Assembly (NCBI RefSeq): GCF_015278125.1
Contig: NZ_JADILO010000011.1
Span: 52,251 to 116,250 of the forward strand
Direction of reading: 5' to 3'
Source: Vibrio fluminensis
Lineage (GTDB): Bacteria > Pseudomonadota > Gammaproteobacteria > Enterobacterales > Vibrionaceae
Length of the DNA: 64,000 nucleotides
The position numbers were made by a program, and so were the translations under genes. Positions within the stretch are counted from its first letter, which is position 1, and every line of letters begins with the position of its first letter. This document shows positions 29,581-38,361 of this stretch, piece by piece. The notes under the pieces were generated by a model. The model had not been told where the DNA came from. It saw only the letters and a program-made list of their open reading frames with translations, and did not search any database.

Positions 29581-29679
29581 CAATAAAAATTTTTATAATA
29601 ACTGCAAAGAAAAAAGATTGAGTCCACCCAACTCTCAGATATATTACCAACGAACAATATCGTTAATAAGGATTTAACC

Positions 29680-30408
29680 ATGTTTACATCAAAAGAAGGT
29701 CAAGCTGTACCACAAGTTACTTTTCCAACTCGCCAAGGTGATGCTTGGATTAACGTAACGACTGACGCTCTATTCAAAGACAAGACCGTTATCGTATTCA
29801 GCTTACCTGGTGCATTTACTCCGACTTGTTCATCAAGCCACCTACCTCGCTACAACGAGCTATTCTCTGTATTCAAAGATCACGGCGTTGATGACATTCT
29901 ATGTGTTTCTGTAAATGACACTTTCGTAATGAACGCATGGAAAGCAGACCAAGAAGCAGAAAACATCACATTCATCCCAGATGGTAACGGTGATTTTACT
30001 GACGGCATGGGTATGCTGGTTGAGAAAAACGATCTAGGCTTCGGCAAACGTTCATGGCGCTACAGCATGCTAGTGAAAAACGGCGTGGTTGAGAAAATGT
30101 TCGTTGAAGAAAACGTACCAGGCGACCCGTTCAAAGTTTCTGATGCCGACACTATGCTGAACTACATTGCACCAGAGCACAAAGAGCAAGCGTCAATCAC
30201 CGTATTCAGCAAACCTGGTTGCCCATTCTGTATGAAAGCAAAACAGAACCTAATCGACAAAGGTCTGAACTACGAAGAACTTGTACTAGGTAAAGACGCA
30301 ACCACTGTGAGCCTACGTGCAATCACGGGTCGCACGACTGTTCCTCAAGTCTTTATCGGTGGTAAACACATCGGTGGCAGCGAAGAGCTAGAAGCTTACC
30401 TAGGCTAA
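29680..30408 (+). CDS. Hybrid peroxiredoxin-glutaredoxin (Prx5-Grx fusion)
   Basis: A 242-residue fusion. Residues 1 to about 165 are a Prx5-type peroxiredoxin with the peroxidatic Cys in [16 protein letters not shown]. Residues from about 170 form a glutaredoxin with the dithiol CPFC in [11 protein letters not shown] and the glutathione-binding [14 protein letters not shown]. Such hybrids in Vibrio, Haemophilus and relatives reduce peroxides directly with glutathione. The 192-bp gap to divergent oxyR carries OxyR-like sites, so peroxide induction is expected. Ribosome-binding site AAGGA precedes ATG 29680. Confidence 0.95.
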   Translation: MFTSKEGQAVPQVTFPTRQGDAWINVTTDALFKDKTVIVFSLPGAFTPTCSSSHLPRYNELFSVFKDHGVDDILCVSVNDTFVMNAWKADQEAENITFIPDGNGDFTDGMGMLVEKNDLGFGKRSWRYSMLVKNGVVEKMFVEENVPGDPFKVSDADTMLNYIAPEHKEQASITVFSKPGCPFCMKAKQNLIDKGLNYEELVLGKDATTVSLRAITGRTTVPQVFIGGKHIGGSEELEAYLG

Positions 30409-30446
30409 TCCCCTAGCCGATTTAAGCTAAATTAAAAGCTAAATAG

Positions 30447-30479
30447 AAAGGCGATAGCTAACTGGCTATCGCCTTTTTT
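30447..30479 (+). terminator. Terminator of the peroxiredoxin gene
   Basis: AAAGGCGATAGC-TAACTG-GCTATCGCCTTTTTT. The right arm and T-run overlap the 3' coding end of the convergent DUF3624 gene (stop at 30466). Confidence 0.92.
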
Positions 30480-30732
30480 CATTTCTGCTTCGATAGCGAA
30501 GTGGAATAACCACCCAGCGCATCCAAAGGTGCAATGCTAATAGCCCAGTAAAACCGACAATCGCAGTAATCAACGCGATAGATTCAATGCTCTTAGGCGT
30601 ATCACGAAACATCAGCCACCAGCTCGCCATACTCAGTAGCGATAATCCACTTAATTGATACACGCAGCGCATGCAACGTCCAATCTTTTTCCAAAACCAG
30701 TTTTGTTGGCAGGTATTACAGCTCATGTTCAT
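30466..30732 (-). CDS. DUF3624 family small membrane protein
   Basis: An 88-residue protein with an N-terminal four-cysteine region (MSCNTCQQNW and IGRCMRCVYQ, two CxxC-type pairs, possibly metal-binding), two hydrophobic segments (residues about 27-45 and 53-72) and a basic tail RSRNEKRR. It matches the Vibrio DUF3624 family; function unknown. The last codons lie inside the prx terminator hairpin. MNMSC offers two possible starts, 30732 or 30726. Confidence 0.8.
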   Translation of the reverse strand: MNMSCNTCQQNWFWKKIGRCMRCVYQLSGLSLLSMASWWLMFRDTPKSIESIALITAIVGFTGLLALHLWMRWVVIPLRYRSRNEKRR

Positions 30733-30941
30733 GACTTACAGGGAGAAGTAAGCAACATTGTAATCCCTTCCGTTATCCGTTGGTAATAGCAAAACGCGAT
30801 ATGGGGAGTCGATCAAAAATGAAAAGTAAGCTTTGCCAGATAACAGTAGCACGTCATTGATGTACCTTACTGCTTCAAAAATAATCAAAATAAAATCCCA
30901 GCTTACTAGGGATTAATCTCGAAATATTGAGGAGAAGTAAA

Positions 30942-31040
30942 GTGAGTACTGAATTAAAAACTGCATTAGTAATGGGTTCGAGTTGGTTTGTGATTGGAGC
31001 AACGGCCATTGTTTTGGTAAGCCTGCACGCCATGCACTAA
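30942..31040 (+). CDS. ynhF: YnhF-like small membrane protein (32 residues)
   Basis: GTG-started frame reading MSTELKTALVMGSSWFVIG then ATAIVLVSLHAMH, preceded by a strong GAGGAGAAGTAA ribosome-binding site. It resembles E. coli YnhF (29 residues, starting MSTDLKFSLV and ending in LH), a small inner-membrane protein of unknown role. One membrane helix fills most of it. It is too short for standard gene callers. The upstream 209 bp (30733-30941) can hold its promoter; no clear terminator follows before the repeats. Confidence 0.7.
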   Translation: MSTELKTALVMGSSWFVIGATAIVLVSLHAMH

Positions 31041-31057
31041 CCTTCCTCTTCCTAATT

Positions 31058-31172
31058 AGAGTCACAGCGTTGTTGAGCTGCACTCTCAAACCTCATCACA
31101 TAGTTGACTATGCTCAGAGGCTTTGCTCATTTGCTCGCCTAGCTGTGATTCAAATTAGTTCGAGGAGTATCC
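31058..31172. repeat. Palindromic intergenic repeat (TATGCTCAGAGG family)
   Basis: A roughly 115-bp element with outer complementary parts (GAGTCACAGC with GCTGTGATTC) and a centre CCTCATCACATAG...CTATGCTCAGAGG that can itself pair. Relatives with the same centre occur at about 31180-31290, 31597-31705, 34916-35130 (two, inverted) and 46402-46524. Non-coding. Confidence 0.75.
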
Positions 31173-31176
31173 TTTC

Positions 31177-32008
31177 TAATTGGTGCTTTAGCGTCGTTAA
31201 CCTACACTCGAAAATCTCATCACATAGTTCACTATGCTCAGAGAGTTTTCTCATTTGGTTGCCTAGCTATAACACCAACTAGTTTGGAGAAAGACTTTCA
31301 TATTGATGCTGAAGTTGAAAGCCTAATCACATAATTATCTATGTGATTAGGCTTTGTCTTATGTTCTTGTCTAACGCGCTCACAACACTCAAATTCGTCC
31401 ACCTCTCTAGGTAAAAGTTCAGGACGAACTTTTAGGTTTTCGGTGTCGGGAACGCCTAAAACCGACCGGACAGCGCACTCGAAACTAAAGCGCCTTTCTG
31501 ATGACTCTTTGGCGCAGCAAAGAGTTATTGGACCGCTAGCACAGAGTCTAAGAAGGCGATGAGCTAATAAGCGGGACATACCCTTCCCCTTCCTATTTGG
31601 CGCTATAGCGTCGTTAACCTACACGCGAAAATTTCATCACATAGCTCACTATGCTCAGAGACTTTTCTCATTTGATTGCCTAGTTGTAACACTAACTAGT
31701 TTGGGGAAAGACTTTTAGATTGATGCTGAACTTGAAAGCCTAATCACATAATTATCTGTGTGATTAGGCTTTGTCTTATGTTCTTGTCTAACGCGATCAC
31801 AACACTCAAACTCACCCACGTCACTAGGTAAAGTTCAGGACGAACTTTTAGGTTTTCGGTGTCGGGAACGCCTAAAACCGACCGAACAGCGCACTCGAGA
31901 CTAAAGCGCCTTTCTGATTACTCTTTGGCGCAGCAAAGAGTTATTGGACCGCTAACACAGAGTCTAAGAAGGCGATGAGCTAATAAGCGGGACATCCCCT
32001 TCCCCCTT
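31177..32008. repeat. Tandem duplication of a 417-bp hairpin-rich repeat
   Basis: Copy 1 spans about 31177-31590 and copy 2 about 31594-32008. Landmark GCGTCGTTAACCTAC recurs at 31191 and 31608, and GCGGGACAT at 31571 and 31987. Each copy starts with a TATGCTCAGAG-type repeat, then a perfect-arm hairpin (AAAGCCTAATCACATA with its complement; 31318-31355 and 31735-31772), then a block with hairpins AAAGTTC/GAACTTT, TTTTAGG/CCTAAAA and ACTCTTTG/CAAAGAGT. Copy 2 lacks one A in the AAAAGTTC run, which breaks the long minus-strand frame of copy 1. No convincing gene in 31041-32156. Confidence 0.88.
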
Positions 32009-32017
32009 ACTACAAAC

Positions 32018-32047
32018 AAAAAAAGCCAGCAGTGGGATGCTGCTGGC
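32018..32047 (-). terminator. Terminator after ahpF
   Basis: Minus-strand GCCAGCAG-CATCCCA-CTGCTGGC followed by TTTTTTT, 110 bp beyond the ahpF stop and just outside the duplicated repeat. Confidence 0.88.
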
Positions 32048-32156
32048 AAAGTCTTGGGCTTCTAGTTTTGCTTCTTTCTTGCTGTGTAATTAACTGTTAC
32101 ATCCTTTCTTGCCGCCTTACTTCTTATCAAGCAAATGACGCTCAAGAAATTAGCGC

Positions 32157-33725
32157 TTAACCTTGTTTACGGATTAGGTAATCAAATGCGCCTAAACTTG
32201 CTTTTGCACCTTCACCCATCGCAATGATGATCTGTTTGTAAGGTACTGTCGTTGCATCACCCGCTGCGAATACACCTTCGAGGCTGGTTTCACCGCGGCT
32301 ACCAACTTCAATCTCACCACGCTCAGAGAGTGCTACTTCTGAATCTTTTAGCCATTCTGTGTTTGGTACTAGACCGATTTGAACAAAGATACCTGACAGT
32401 TCAATCTGTTTGATTTCATCTGTATTGCGGTCTTTGTACTTCAAGCTTGTTACGCGAGTACCGTCACCCACAACTTCTGTGGTTTGTGCCATGGTGATGA
32501 TGTCGATGTTTGGTAGTGAGTTCGCTTTGTCGATAAGCACTTGGTCGGCACGAAGTACATCGGCGAATTCAAGAACCGTTACGTGTTCAACAATACCTGC
32601 AAGGTCAATAGCGGCTTCAATACCTGAGTTACCACCACCGATAACCGCAGTTTTCTTGCCTTTGAACAGTGGACCATCACAGTGTGGGCAGTACGCGACG
32701 CCTTTGTTGCGGTACTCTTGCTCACCAGGGACGTTCATTTCACGCCAACGAGCACCAGGGCTTAGGATGACACTCTTACTCTTCAGCGTTGCGCCGCTTT
32801 CAAGTTGGATGTGAATCAAACCATCTTCTGTGTGTGCCGCGCCCATTAGTTTCCCAGCTTGTTGCTCAGTCACTACGTCAACATCATATTCTTTTAGATG
32901 CTCTGCCAGGTCAGTCGCCAGTTTTGGACCTTCAGTACGTTTTACCGAAATGAAGTTCTCGATCGCCATGGTATCCATAACCTGACCACCAAAACGCTTA
33001 GCAACCACACCAGTGCGAATACCTTTACGAGCTGCGTATAGAGCGGCTGCGCTACCACCAGGACCACCACCGACAACCAATACATCGTATGGGTCTTTTT
33101 CGCTCAGTGCTTTCGCCGCTTTCTCACTTGCACCGTCATCCACTTTGTTAAGGATTTCAGTCAGAGACATACGACCTTGACCAAATAGCTCACCGTTTAC
33201 GAATACGCTTGGTACTGCCATGATGTCACGCTGTTTCACTTCATCTTGGAATAAACCACCATCGATCATGGTTGCGTTCACTTTCGGGTTGATCGCTGCC
33301 ATCATGTTGAACGCTTGAACCACGTCTGGACAGTTTTGACATGACAGTGAAATAAAGATTTCTACGTCTAATTCTTTGTCTAGAGCTGCGATTTGCTCAA
33401 TTACTTCCGGTTCTAGTTTGATTGGGTGACCGCCAGAATGTAGCAGTGCCAATACTAGAGAGGTAAATTCATGCCCCATTGGCAAGCCTGCAAAACGTAG
33501 TGCGGTGCCTTTCGCTGGGTTGGTCACTGCCATCACTGGTTTACGTGCGCTTGCGTTGTCGTCACGTTCAACGGTGATAAGATCGCTCATTTCTGCGATT
33601 TGATTTGCTAGTGACAAGATATCATTCGATGCTTTGCTTTCATCTAGACTAACCACTAAACGAACTTCTTGTTTTACATTAGCCAGATATTGTTTGAGTT
33701 GTTGTTGGATCGCTTGGTCTAACAT
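32157..33725 (-). CDS. ahpF: Alkyl hydroperoxide reductase subunit F
   Basis: A 522-residue flavoprotein disulfide reductase. The N-terminal thioredoxin-like double domain has the redox pair in [11 protein letters not shown]. The FAD domain has [19 protein letters not shown], the second CxxC is [10 protein letters not shown], and NADH binding uses [17 protein letters not shown]. It passes electrons from NADH to AhpC. Length matches E. coli AhpF (521). It follows ahpC by 168 bp containing two hairpins, not a simple coupled overlap. Confidence 0.96.
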   Translation of the reverse strand: MLDQAIQQQLKQYLANVKQEVRLVVSLDESKASNDILSLANQIAEMSDLITVERDDNASARKPVMAVTNPAKGTALRFAGLPMGHEFTSLVLALLHSGGHPIKLEPEVIEQIAALDKELDVEIFISLSCQNCPDVVQAFNMMAAINPKVNATMIDGGLFQDEVKQRDIMAVPSVFVNGELFGQGRMSLTEILNKVDDGASEKAAKALSEKDPYDVLVVGGGPGGSAAALYAARKGIRTGVVAKRFGGQVMDTMAIENFISVKRTEGPKLATDLAEHLKEYDVDVVTEQQAGKLMGAAHTEDGLIHIQLESGATLKSKSVILSPGARWREMNVPGEQEYRNKGVAYCPHCDGPLFKGKKTAVIGGGNSGIEAAIDLAGIVEHVTVLEFADVLRADQVLIDKANSLPNIDIITMAQTTEVVGDGTRVTSLKYKDRNTDEIKQIELSGIFVQIGLVPNTEWLKDSEVALSERGEIEVGSRGETSLEGVFAAGDATTVPYKQIIIAMGEGAKASLGAFDYLIRKQG

Positions 33726-33782
33726 AGTGTTACTGCCTTCATTAAATCTTAAAAGTGGTTACTGTAGATAAAATCTTGGGGT

Positions 33783-33879
33783 AGAGAGCAAATCAGGCAG
33801 ATGGTCGTCAAGGTATCTAACCTGAAGTGCTCTCTGTTTGGTTCTAGTCAGTAAAAGGAGAATTCAACTGACTAGAGCC
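33783..33879 (-). promoter_or_regulatory. Two intercistronic hairpins between ahpC and ahpF
   Basis: Directly after ahpC the minus-strand RNA can form a stem of about 13 bp (33840-33879, arms near GGCTCTAGTCAGT and ACTGACTAGAACC). A second hairpin follows (33783-33835, outer arms AGAGAGCA and TGCTCTCT, inner CAGG/CCTG). Neither is followed by a T-run, so they look more like mRNA 3'-end stabilisers or partial terminators giving more AhpC than AhpF. Confidence 0.6.
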
Positions 33880-33893
33880 TAAATTTATGTGGC

Positions 33894-34451
33894 TTAGATT
33901 TTGCCAACTAGGTCTAGAGATGGTGCTAGCGTCTCTTCGCCTTCTTTCCATTTAGCAGGACAAACTTCACCTGGGTGTGCTGCTACGTATTGAGCTGCTT
34001 TTACTTTGCGTAGTAGGTCTTCTGCGTCACGACCGATACCTTCAGCAGTGATTTCCATTGCTTGGATAGTACCTTGTGGGTCGATTAGGAACGTTGCACG
34101 GTCTGCAAGACCTTGACCTTCACGCATCACACCGAAGTTGTTCGTGATGTTGCCTGTTTGGTCGCCAAGCATGTAGTACTGAATCTTGCCGATTGTGTCT
34201 GAGCTGTCGTGCCATGCTTTATGAGTGAAGTGTGTGTCAGTTGATACTGAGTAAACTTCTACGCCACGTTTTTGTAGCTCTTCGTAGTGGTCAGCAAGAT
34301 CACCAAGTTCAGTTGGACATACAAACGTAAAGTCTGCTGGGTAGAAGAAGAACACCGCCCATTTACCTAGAACATCTTGCTCTGTTACTTCAACGAATTC
34401 GCCGTTTTTGTATGCTGTAGCTGAGAATGGTTTGATTTGAGTGTTAATCAT
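33894..34451 (-). CDS. ahpC: Alkyl hydroperoxide reductase subunit C (2-Cys peroxiredoxin)
   Basis: A 185-residue typical 2-Cys peroxiredoxin. The peroxidatic Cys is in [14 protein letters not shown] and the resolving Cys in GEVCPAKW. It has the GGLG/YF-type C-terminus expected for sensitive AhpC only weakly. It reduces peroxides and is recycled by AhpF. A strong AAAGGAAAG ribosome-binding site precedes ATG 34451. An OxyR-like operator lies about 83-119 bp upstream. Confidence 0.96.
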   Translation of the reverse strand: MINTQIKPFSATAYKNGEFVEVTEQDVLGKWAVFFFYPADFTFVCPTELGDLADHYEELQKRGVEVYSVSTDTHFTHKAWHDSSDTIGKIQYYMLGDQTGNITNNFGVMREGQGLADRATFLIDPQGTIQAMEITAEGIGRDAEDLLRKVKAAQYVAAHPGEVCPAKWKEGEETLAPSLDLVGKI

Positions 34452-34533
34452 AATTTACTTTCCTTTGAATGTTTTAAGCTGAGCTGTTGTTGCTTTCGGA
34501 AAGTATATTCGCATCACAGTGAGTTTAAGGAAA

Positions 34534-34570
34534 ATCGCTTGTAACTATCCTATTGATAGTCATTTCCTAT
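34534..34570 (-). promoter_or_regulatory. OxyR-type operator upstream of ahpC
   Basis: ATAGTCATTTCCTAT (34556-34570) fits ATAG-N7-CTAT exactly. Seven bases away a second half-element ends in CTAT at 34545-34548, the spacing of the tandem OxyR consensus, although the outer ATAG is degenerate. The promoter for ahpC reads leftward from here. Confidence 0.65.
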
Positions 34571-34633
34571 TAATGGTCATTTCACTTGATAGGGAGTATC
34601 GATGTCAGTGACGTGATGTTGTGGGGTTATTTA

Positions 34634-34840
34634 GGGTGCTGTAGCGCCAACTAGGAAAGAGAGGTGGTATGTCCCGCTTATTAACTCAGTGCTTTCTTAA
34701 GCTCTCTGTTAGCGGTCCAATAACTCTTTGCTGCGCCAAAGAGTCATCAGAAAGGCGCTGGTGTTTAGAGAGCGCTGCCCGGTCGGTTTTAGGTGTTCCC
34801 GACACCGAAAACCTTAAAATTCTTCCTGAATTTTTACCTC
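34634..34840. repeat. Inverted partial copy of the 417-bp hairpin-rich repeat
   Basis: This segment repeats in opposite orientation the part of the 31-32 kb repeats from GCGGGACAT through the ACTCTTTG/CAAAGAGT and TTTTAGG hairpins. It contains GGTATGTCCCGCTTATTAA, AACTCTTTGCTGCGCCAAAG and CGGTCGGTTTTAGGTG. With 31597-32008 it brackets ahpF-ahpC. The stretch 34841-34915 that follows does not resemble the other copies. Confidence 0.8.
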
Positions 34841-34915
34841 ATATACAGCACACCTTTGGTTTCTGCGATCTACTTCTTCATATGAAAAATCAATTACCAA
34901 AACATAAACCTCTTC

Positions 34916-35130
34916 CTCAAACTAATTAGATTCACAGCTAGGCGAGTAAATGAGAAAAGCCTCTGAGCATAGTGAACTATGTGATGAGGTTTTCGAATGA
35001 AACTCAACAACGCTGTGGGTTTAATTAGGCAGAGGAAGCTAGGCAAGCAAATGAGAAAAGTCTCTGAGCATAGTGAACTATGTGATGAGATTTTCGAGTG
35101 CGGGTTAACGACGCTGTAGCGCCAAATAGG
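34916..35130. repeat. Two palindromic TATGCTCAGAGG-type repeats, inverted
   Basis: Two adjacent elements (about 34916-35035 and 35036-35130), each with the centre CTCTGAGCATAGTGAACTATG, here in the opposite orientation to those at 31 kb. The second ends AACGACGCTGTAGCGCCAAA, also found beside the 31.6-kb copies. No gene. Confidence 0.8.
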
Positions 35131-35142
35131 AAGGGGAAAAAG

Positions 35143-35177
35143 AAAAAAGCCCTGAAATCAATAAAAGATTTCAGGGC
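35143..35177 (-). terminator. Terminator downstream of argH
   Basis: Minus-strand GCCCTGAAATC-TTTTATT-GATTTCAGGGC followed by TTTTTT, about 220 bp beyond the argH stop. The intervening 35178-35398 shows no gene and no argA-like coding sequence. Confidence 0.88.
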
Positions 35178-35398
35178 TCTCTTAGATTCATCTAAGAAAA
35201 AGCAGTGGTACAGTTATAGACAGAGCCTTTTCCAGATGGTTCAATTTTTTATCGATCTTTTTTGATCTTTTTATCTATCCACTAAAAATCAACATGTTAG
35301 ATAAAAGGTTGCAGTACCTATTCAAACCCATTGGTGCTGCAGGTTGGCGACCAAAGAGCAAAGCCACTGCAGCGACCATTGGGAGGAATGATGAATCG

Positions 35399-36772
35399 CT
35401 ACTTCAATCGCGCTTCGGCTTGCTCAACGGCAAATGCCACTTGCTCTGGCGCAACGCCGCCTAGGGCATTACGTTTAGCCAAGCAAGATTCTATCGTAAG
35501 AATCGCGTACACGTCTTCTTCAATCACTGGCGAGAAGGCTTTGAGCTCTGCTAGTGACAACTCTTCTAGCGCACTGCCCTTTTCAATTGCACCGACCACG
35601 GCAACGCCGACGATATGGTGCGCTTCACGGAAAGGAATTCCTTTCGCTACTAGGTAATCAGCTAACTCGGTCGCGTTGGCATAACCTTGCTGCGCCGCTT
35701 CTAACGTACGTTCACCGTTAACTTTGATACCATCAAAACAGAGCGCAGCCATTTCAATACAATCGAACCAAGTATCGAGTGCATCAAATAGCCCTTCTTT
35801 GTCTTCCTGCATATCTTTATTGTATGCCAATGGCAGTGCTTTCACTGTCATCATCATGCCGGCTAAAGAGCCATAGACACGCCCGGTTTTACCACGGATA
35901 AGCTCTAGTGCATCCGGGTTTTTCTTTTGCGGCATCAACGATGAACCGGATGTAACGGTATCGGCTAATTCAATAAAGTTGGCTTCACCTGAATTATAGA
36001 AAATCATGTCTTCAGCTAGACGAGATAGGTGCAACATTGAAATCGACGCAACCGACATCAACTCCATCACATGGTCGCGATCCGAAACCGAATCTAGCGA
36101 GTTACGTGTTGCGCGTGTAAAGCCAAGGTTTTGTGCAATCAGCTCTCGATTCATCGCATAGGCAGTACCAGCCAGTGCGCCAGAGCCAAGTGGACAAGTA
36201 TTCAGACGCGCGACTGCATCTTTTAAACGGGAATGGTCACGCTCAAACATTTCAACGTAAGCAAGACACCAGTGAGCAAATGTCACAGGCTGCGCACGTT
36301 GCAGGTGAGTATAACCTGGTAGAACGGTGGTTTGATGCGCCTTCGCAACATTGACCATTTGCAATTGCAGGTCTTCAAGCGCTTTTAATAGCACTTCGCC
36401 TTGCTCACGGCACCACAGTTTTAGGTCGGTCGCCACTTGGTCGTTACGCGAACGCCCTGTGTGCAGTTTTTTACCCAAATCACCCACTTTGGCGATCAGT
36501 TGCTGTTCAACCCAAGAGTGAATATCTTCCGCATCCGAAGCTAAGATCTGCTTTGGATTCTCTTCTACGCTGACTTTCAGCTCATTCAAAGCCTGTTCAA
36601 GTTGCAGCTGCTCTTGCTCGCTCAACACACCAACTGTCACTAACGCTTTTGACCATGCAACCGAACCGACAATGTCTTGCACTGCGAGACGATAATCAAA
36701 ACGAAGCGAATCATTGAAGTCTTTAAAACGTGTATCTGCTGCTTGGGTAAATCTACCGCCCCATAGTGCCAT
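35399..36772 (-). CDS. argH: Argininosuccinate lyase
   Basis: A 457-residue member of the fumarase/aspartase superfamily. The signature [15 protein letters not shown] is complete, with catalytic-loop Ser, and [14 protein letters not shown] and [13 protein letters not shown] are also intact. It cleaves argininosuccinate to arginine and fumarate. I start at ATG 36772 ([10 protein letters not shown]), which has AGGAGAG upstream; an ATG at 36793 is seven codons earlier. The reading ends [12 protein letters not shown] with no C-terminal acetyltransferase domain, unlike the ArgH-ArgA fusions known in some vibrios and Moritella. Confidence 0.95.
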   Translation of the reverse strand: MALWGGRFTQAADTRFKDFNDSLRFDYRLAVQDIVGSVAWSKALVTVGVLSEQEQLQLEQALNELKVSVEENPKQILASDAEDIHSWVEQQLIAKVGDLGKKLHTGRSRNDQVATDLKLWCREQGEVLLKALEDLQLQMVNVAKAHQTTVLPGYTHLQRAQPVTFAHWCLAYVEMFERDHSRLKDAVARLNTCPLGSGALAGTAYAMNRELIAQNLGFTRATRNSLDSVSDRDHVMELMSVASISMLHLSRLAEDMIFYNSGEANFIELADTVTSGSSLMPQKKNPDALELIRGKTGRVYGSLAGMMMTVKALPLAYNKDMQEDKEGLFDALDTWFDCIEMAALCFDGIKVNGERTLEAAQQGYANATELADYLVAKGIPFREAHHIVGVAVVGAIEKGSALEELSLAELKAFSPVIEEDVYAILTIESCLAKRNALGGVAPEQVAFAVEQAEARLK

Positions 36773-36861
36773 TGCATCTCTCCTGATAATCAAAGGATCC
36801 AGCCAAAGCTGAACCCTTTTAAGTCGGTCACATCGCCCAGACTCCGCTGAGCTTATTGGTT

Positions 36862-36883
36862 CTGGCAGGCTTTAACCTGCCAG
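36862..36883. repeat. Hairpin between argG and argH
   Basis: CTGGCAGG-CTTTAA-CCTGCCAG, a perfect 8-bp stem between the palindromic element and argH. A T-rich run follows only on the plus strand, so it is not an obvious terminator for the minus-strand arg operon. Confidence 0.6.
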
Positions 36884-36891
36884 TTTATTTA

Positions 36892-37058
36892 TTATACCAA
36901 TCAGCATAAGTCTTTGAGCATTCTTGCTGATTAAAATCGCTGATAACGTTGTTGCAGATTTTGTAATTAGAATAACTAGTTAGCGGCAATCTGCGCCTAG
37001 TTCTAAGCGATTTTTCTTGCGCAATTTTCTGACCACTTACTTACCCTGATTGGTATTA
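36892..37058 (-). mobile_element. 161-bp MITE-like palindromic element (copy 2) at the argG stop codon
   Basis: Element 36895-37055, from TACCAATCAGCATAAG to CTTACCCTGATTGGTA, flanked by TTA at 36892-36894 and 37056-37058. The latter is the complement of the argG stop codon. It differs from copy 1 at about 4 of 161 positions, so the two are recent relatives. It separates argG from argH inside the presumed argCBGH transcript. Confidence 0.8.
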
Positions 37059-38273
37059 CTTTTTCTTTGCTGCGTTTAGCGCTCTGATTCTGCTTGGTAG
37101 CGAGTACAAGCGGATAAAGCCGTCAGCATGGCTTTGGTCATATACTTCATCAGCCCCAAACGTTGCGAATTCTTCGCTATACAAACTGTTGTCTGAACGC
37201 TTCTGCGTTACCGTCGCTTGACCTTTGTAAAGTTTAATCACAACTTCACCATTCACGTCTTGTGCAAGTTCGTCTGCTGCTGCAAGCACTGACTTACATA
37301 GTGGCGTAAACCAACGACCATCGTATACAAGTTGAGCAGCTTTCACACCTAATTCTTCACGGAATTCGTATGATGTCTTATCCAATACCAGTTGCTCTAC
37401 ACCACGTAGTGCTTCCATGATGATGGTGCCTCCTGGTGTTTCATAACAACCACGAGACTTCATACCTACAAGACGGTTTTCAACGATATCGATACGGCCA
37501 ACACCGTGCTTAGCACCTTTATCATTTAAATAAACCAGTGCGTTGTATGGCGTCATTGTTTCACCATCAACCGCAACCACTTCACCTTTTTCAACTTTCA
37601 GCATGACGTATTCTGCTTCATTTGGCGCTTGTTCTGGATCAACTGTCCATGCCCAGCAATCTGCATTGGTCGCATTCCACGTATTTTCTAGCACACCACC
37701 TTCTGTTGATAGGTGCCATGCGTTAGCGTCACGCGAGTAGATCTTAGTAATTGAAGCAGAACAAGGAATGTTACGCGCTTCTAGGTAATCGAGACACTCT
37801 TCGCGGCTTACCAAATCCCATTCACGCCAAGGCGCAATCACTTTTAGATCCGGAGCAAGAGCGGCAAACGCACCTTCAAAACGCACTTGGTCGTTACCTT
37901 TACCCGTACAGCCGTGACATAAAGCATCGGCTCCAACTTTACGTGCAATCTCAACTTGAGCCTTAGCAATAATTGGACGCGCCATTGAAGTGCCCAGTAG
38001 ATACTTGCCTTCGTAACATGCACCAGTTTTTAGCGTTGGGTTAATGTACTCAGCCACCATCTCTTCTTTTAGGTCAACCACATAGCATTCAGATGCACCA
38101 GAAGCCTTGGCTTTCTCTTCAATACCCTCCAACTCATAGAAGCCTTGACCGACATCGGCTACAAACGCTACTACTTCACAATCGTAGTTCTCTTTTAGCC
38201 ACGGGATAATTACTGAGGTATCGAGACCACCAGAGTAAGCTACTACTACTTTATTTACGTTTACTTTGCTCAT
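37056..38273 (-). CDS. argG: Argininosuccinate synthase
   Basis: A 405-residue ATP-dependent ligase joining citrulline and aspartate. The N-type ATP pyrophosphatase loop is [15 protein letters not shown] (residues 13-27); [13 protein letters not shown] and [12 protein letters not shown] are conserved. It ends in AAKKK before a TAA that is shared with the target duplication of the adjacent element. It lies 88 bp after argB. Confidence 0.96.
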   Translation of the reverse strand: MSKVNVNKVVVAYSGGLDTSVIIPWLKENYDCEVVAFVADVGQGFYELEGIEEKAKASGASECYVVDLKEEMVAEYINPTLKTGACYEGKYLLGTSMARPIIAKAQVEIARKVGADALCHGCTGKGNDQVRFEGAFAALAPDLKVIAPWREWDLVSREECLDYLEARNIPCSASITKIYSRDANAWHLSTEGGVLENTWNATNADCWAWTVDPEQAPNEAEYVMLKVEKGEVVAVDGETMTPYNALVYLNDKGAKHGVGRIDIVENRLVGMKSRGCYETPGGTIIMEALRGVEQLVLDKTSYEFREELGVKAAQLVYDGRWFTPLCKSVLAAADELAQDVNGEVVIKLYKGQATVTQKRSDNSLYSEEFATFGADEVYDQSHADGFIRLYSLPSRIRALNAAKKK

Positions 38274-38361
38274 TTTTCTTTCTCCGAGCCTAAGCGTATG
38301 ACGGCTTAGGTACTAATCCTTGTTATGACTCTCTACACAGGTTTTGTCTGTGCTAGAAAAT

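Noticed and set aside
31298..31579. 93-codon minus-strand frame
   Set aside because: It lies in the 417-bp repeat; the second copy has a frameshift and stems are better conserved than the frame.
34669..34929. 86-codon plus-strand frame
   Set aside because: It is the inverted copy of the same repeat; similarity to the 31-kb frame follows from the DNA repeat.
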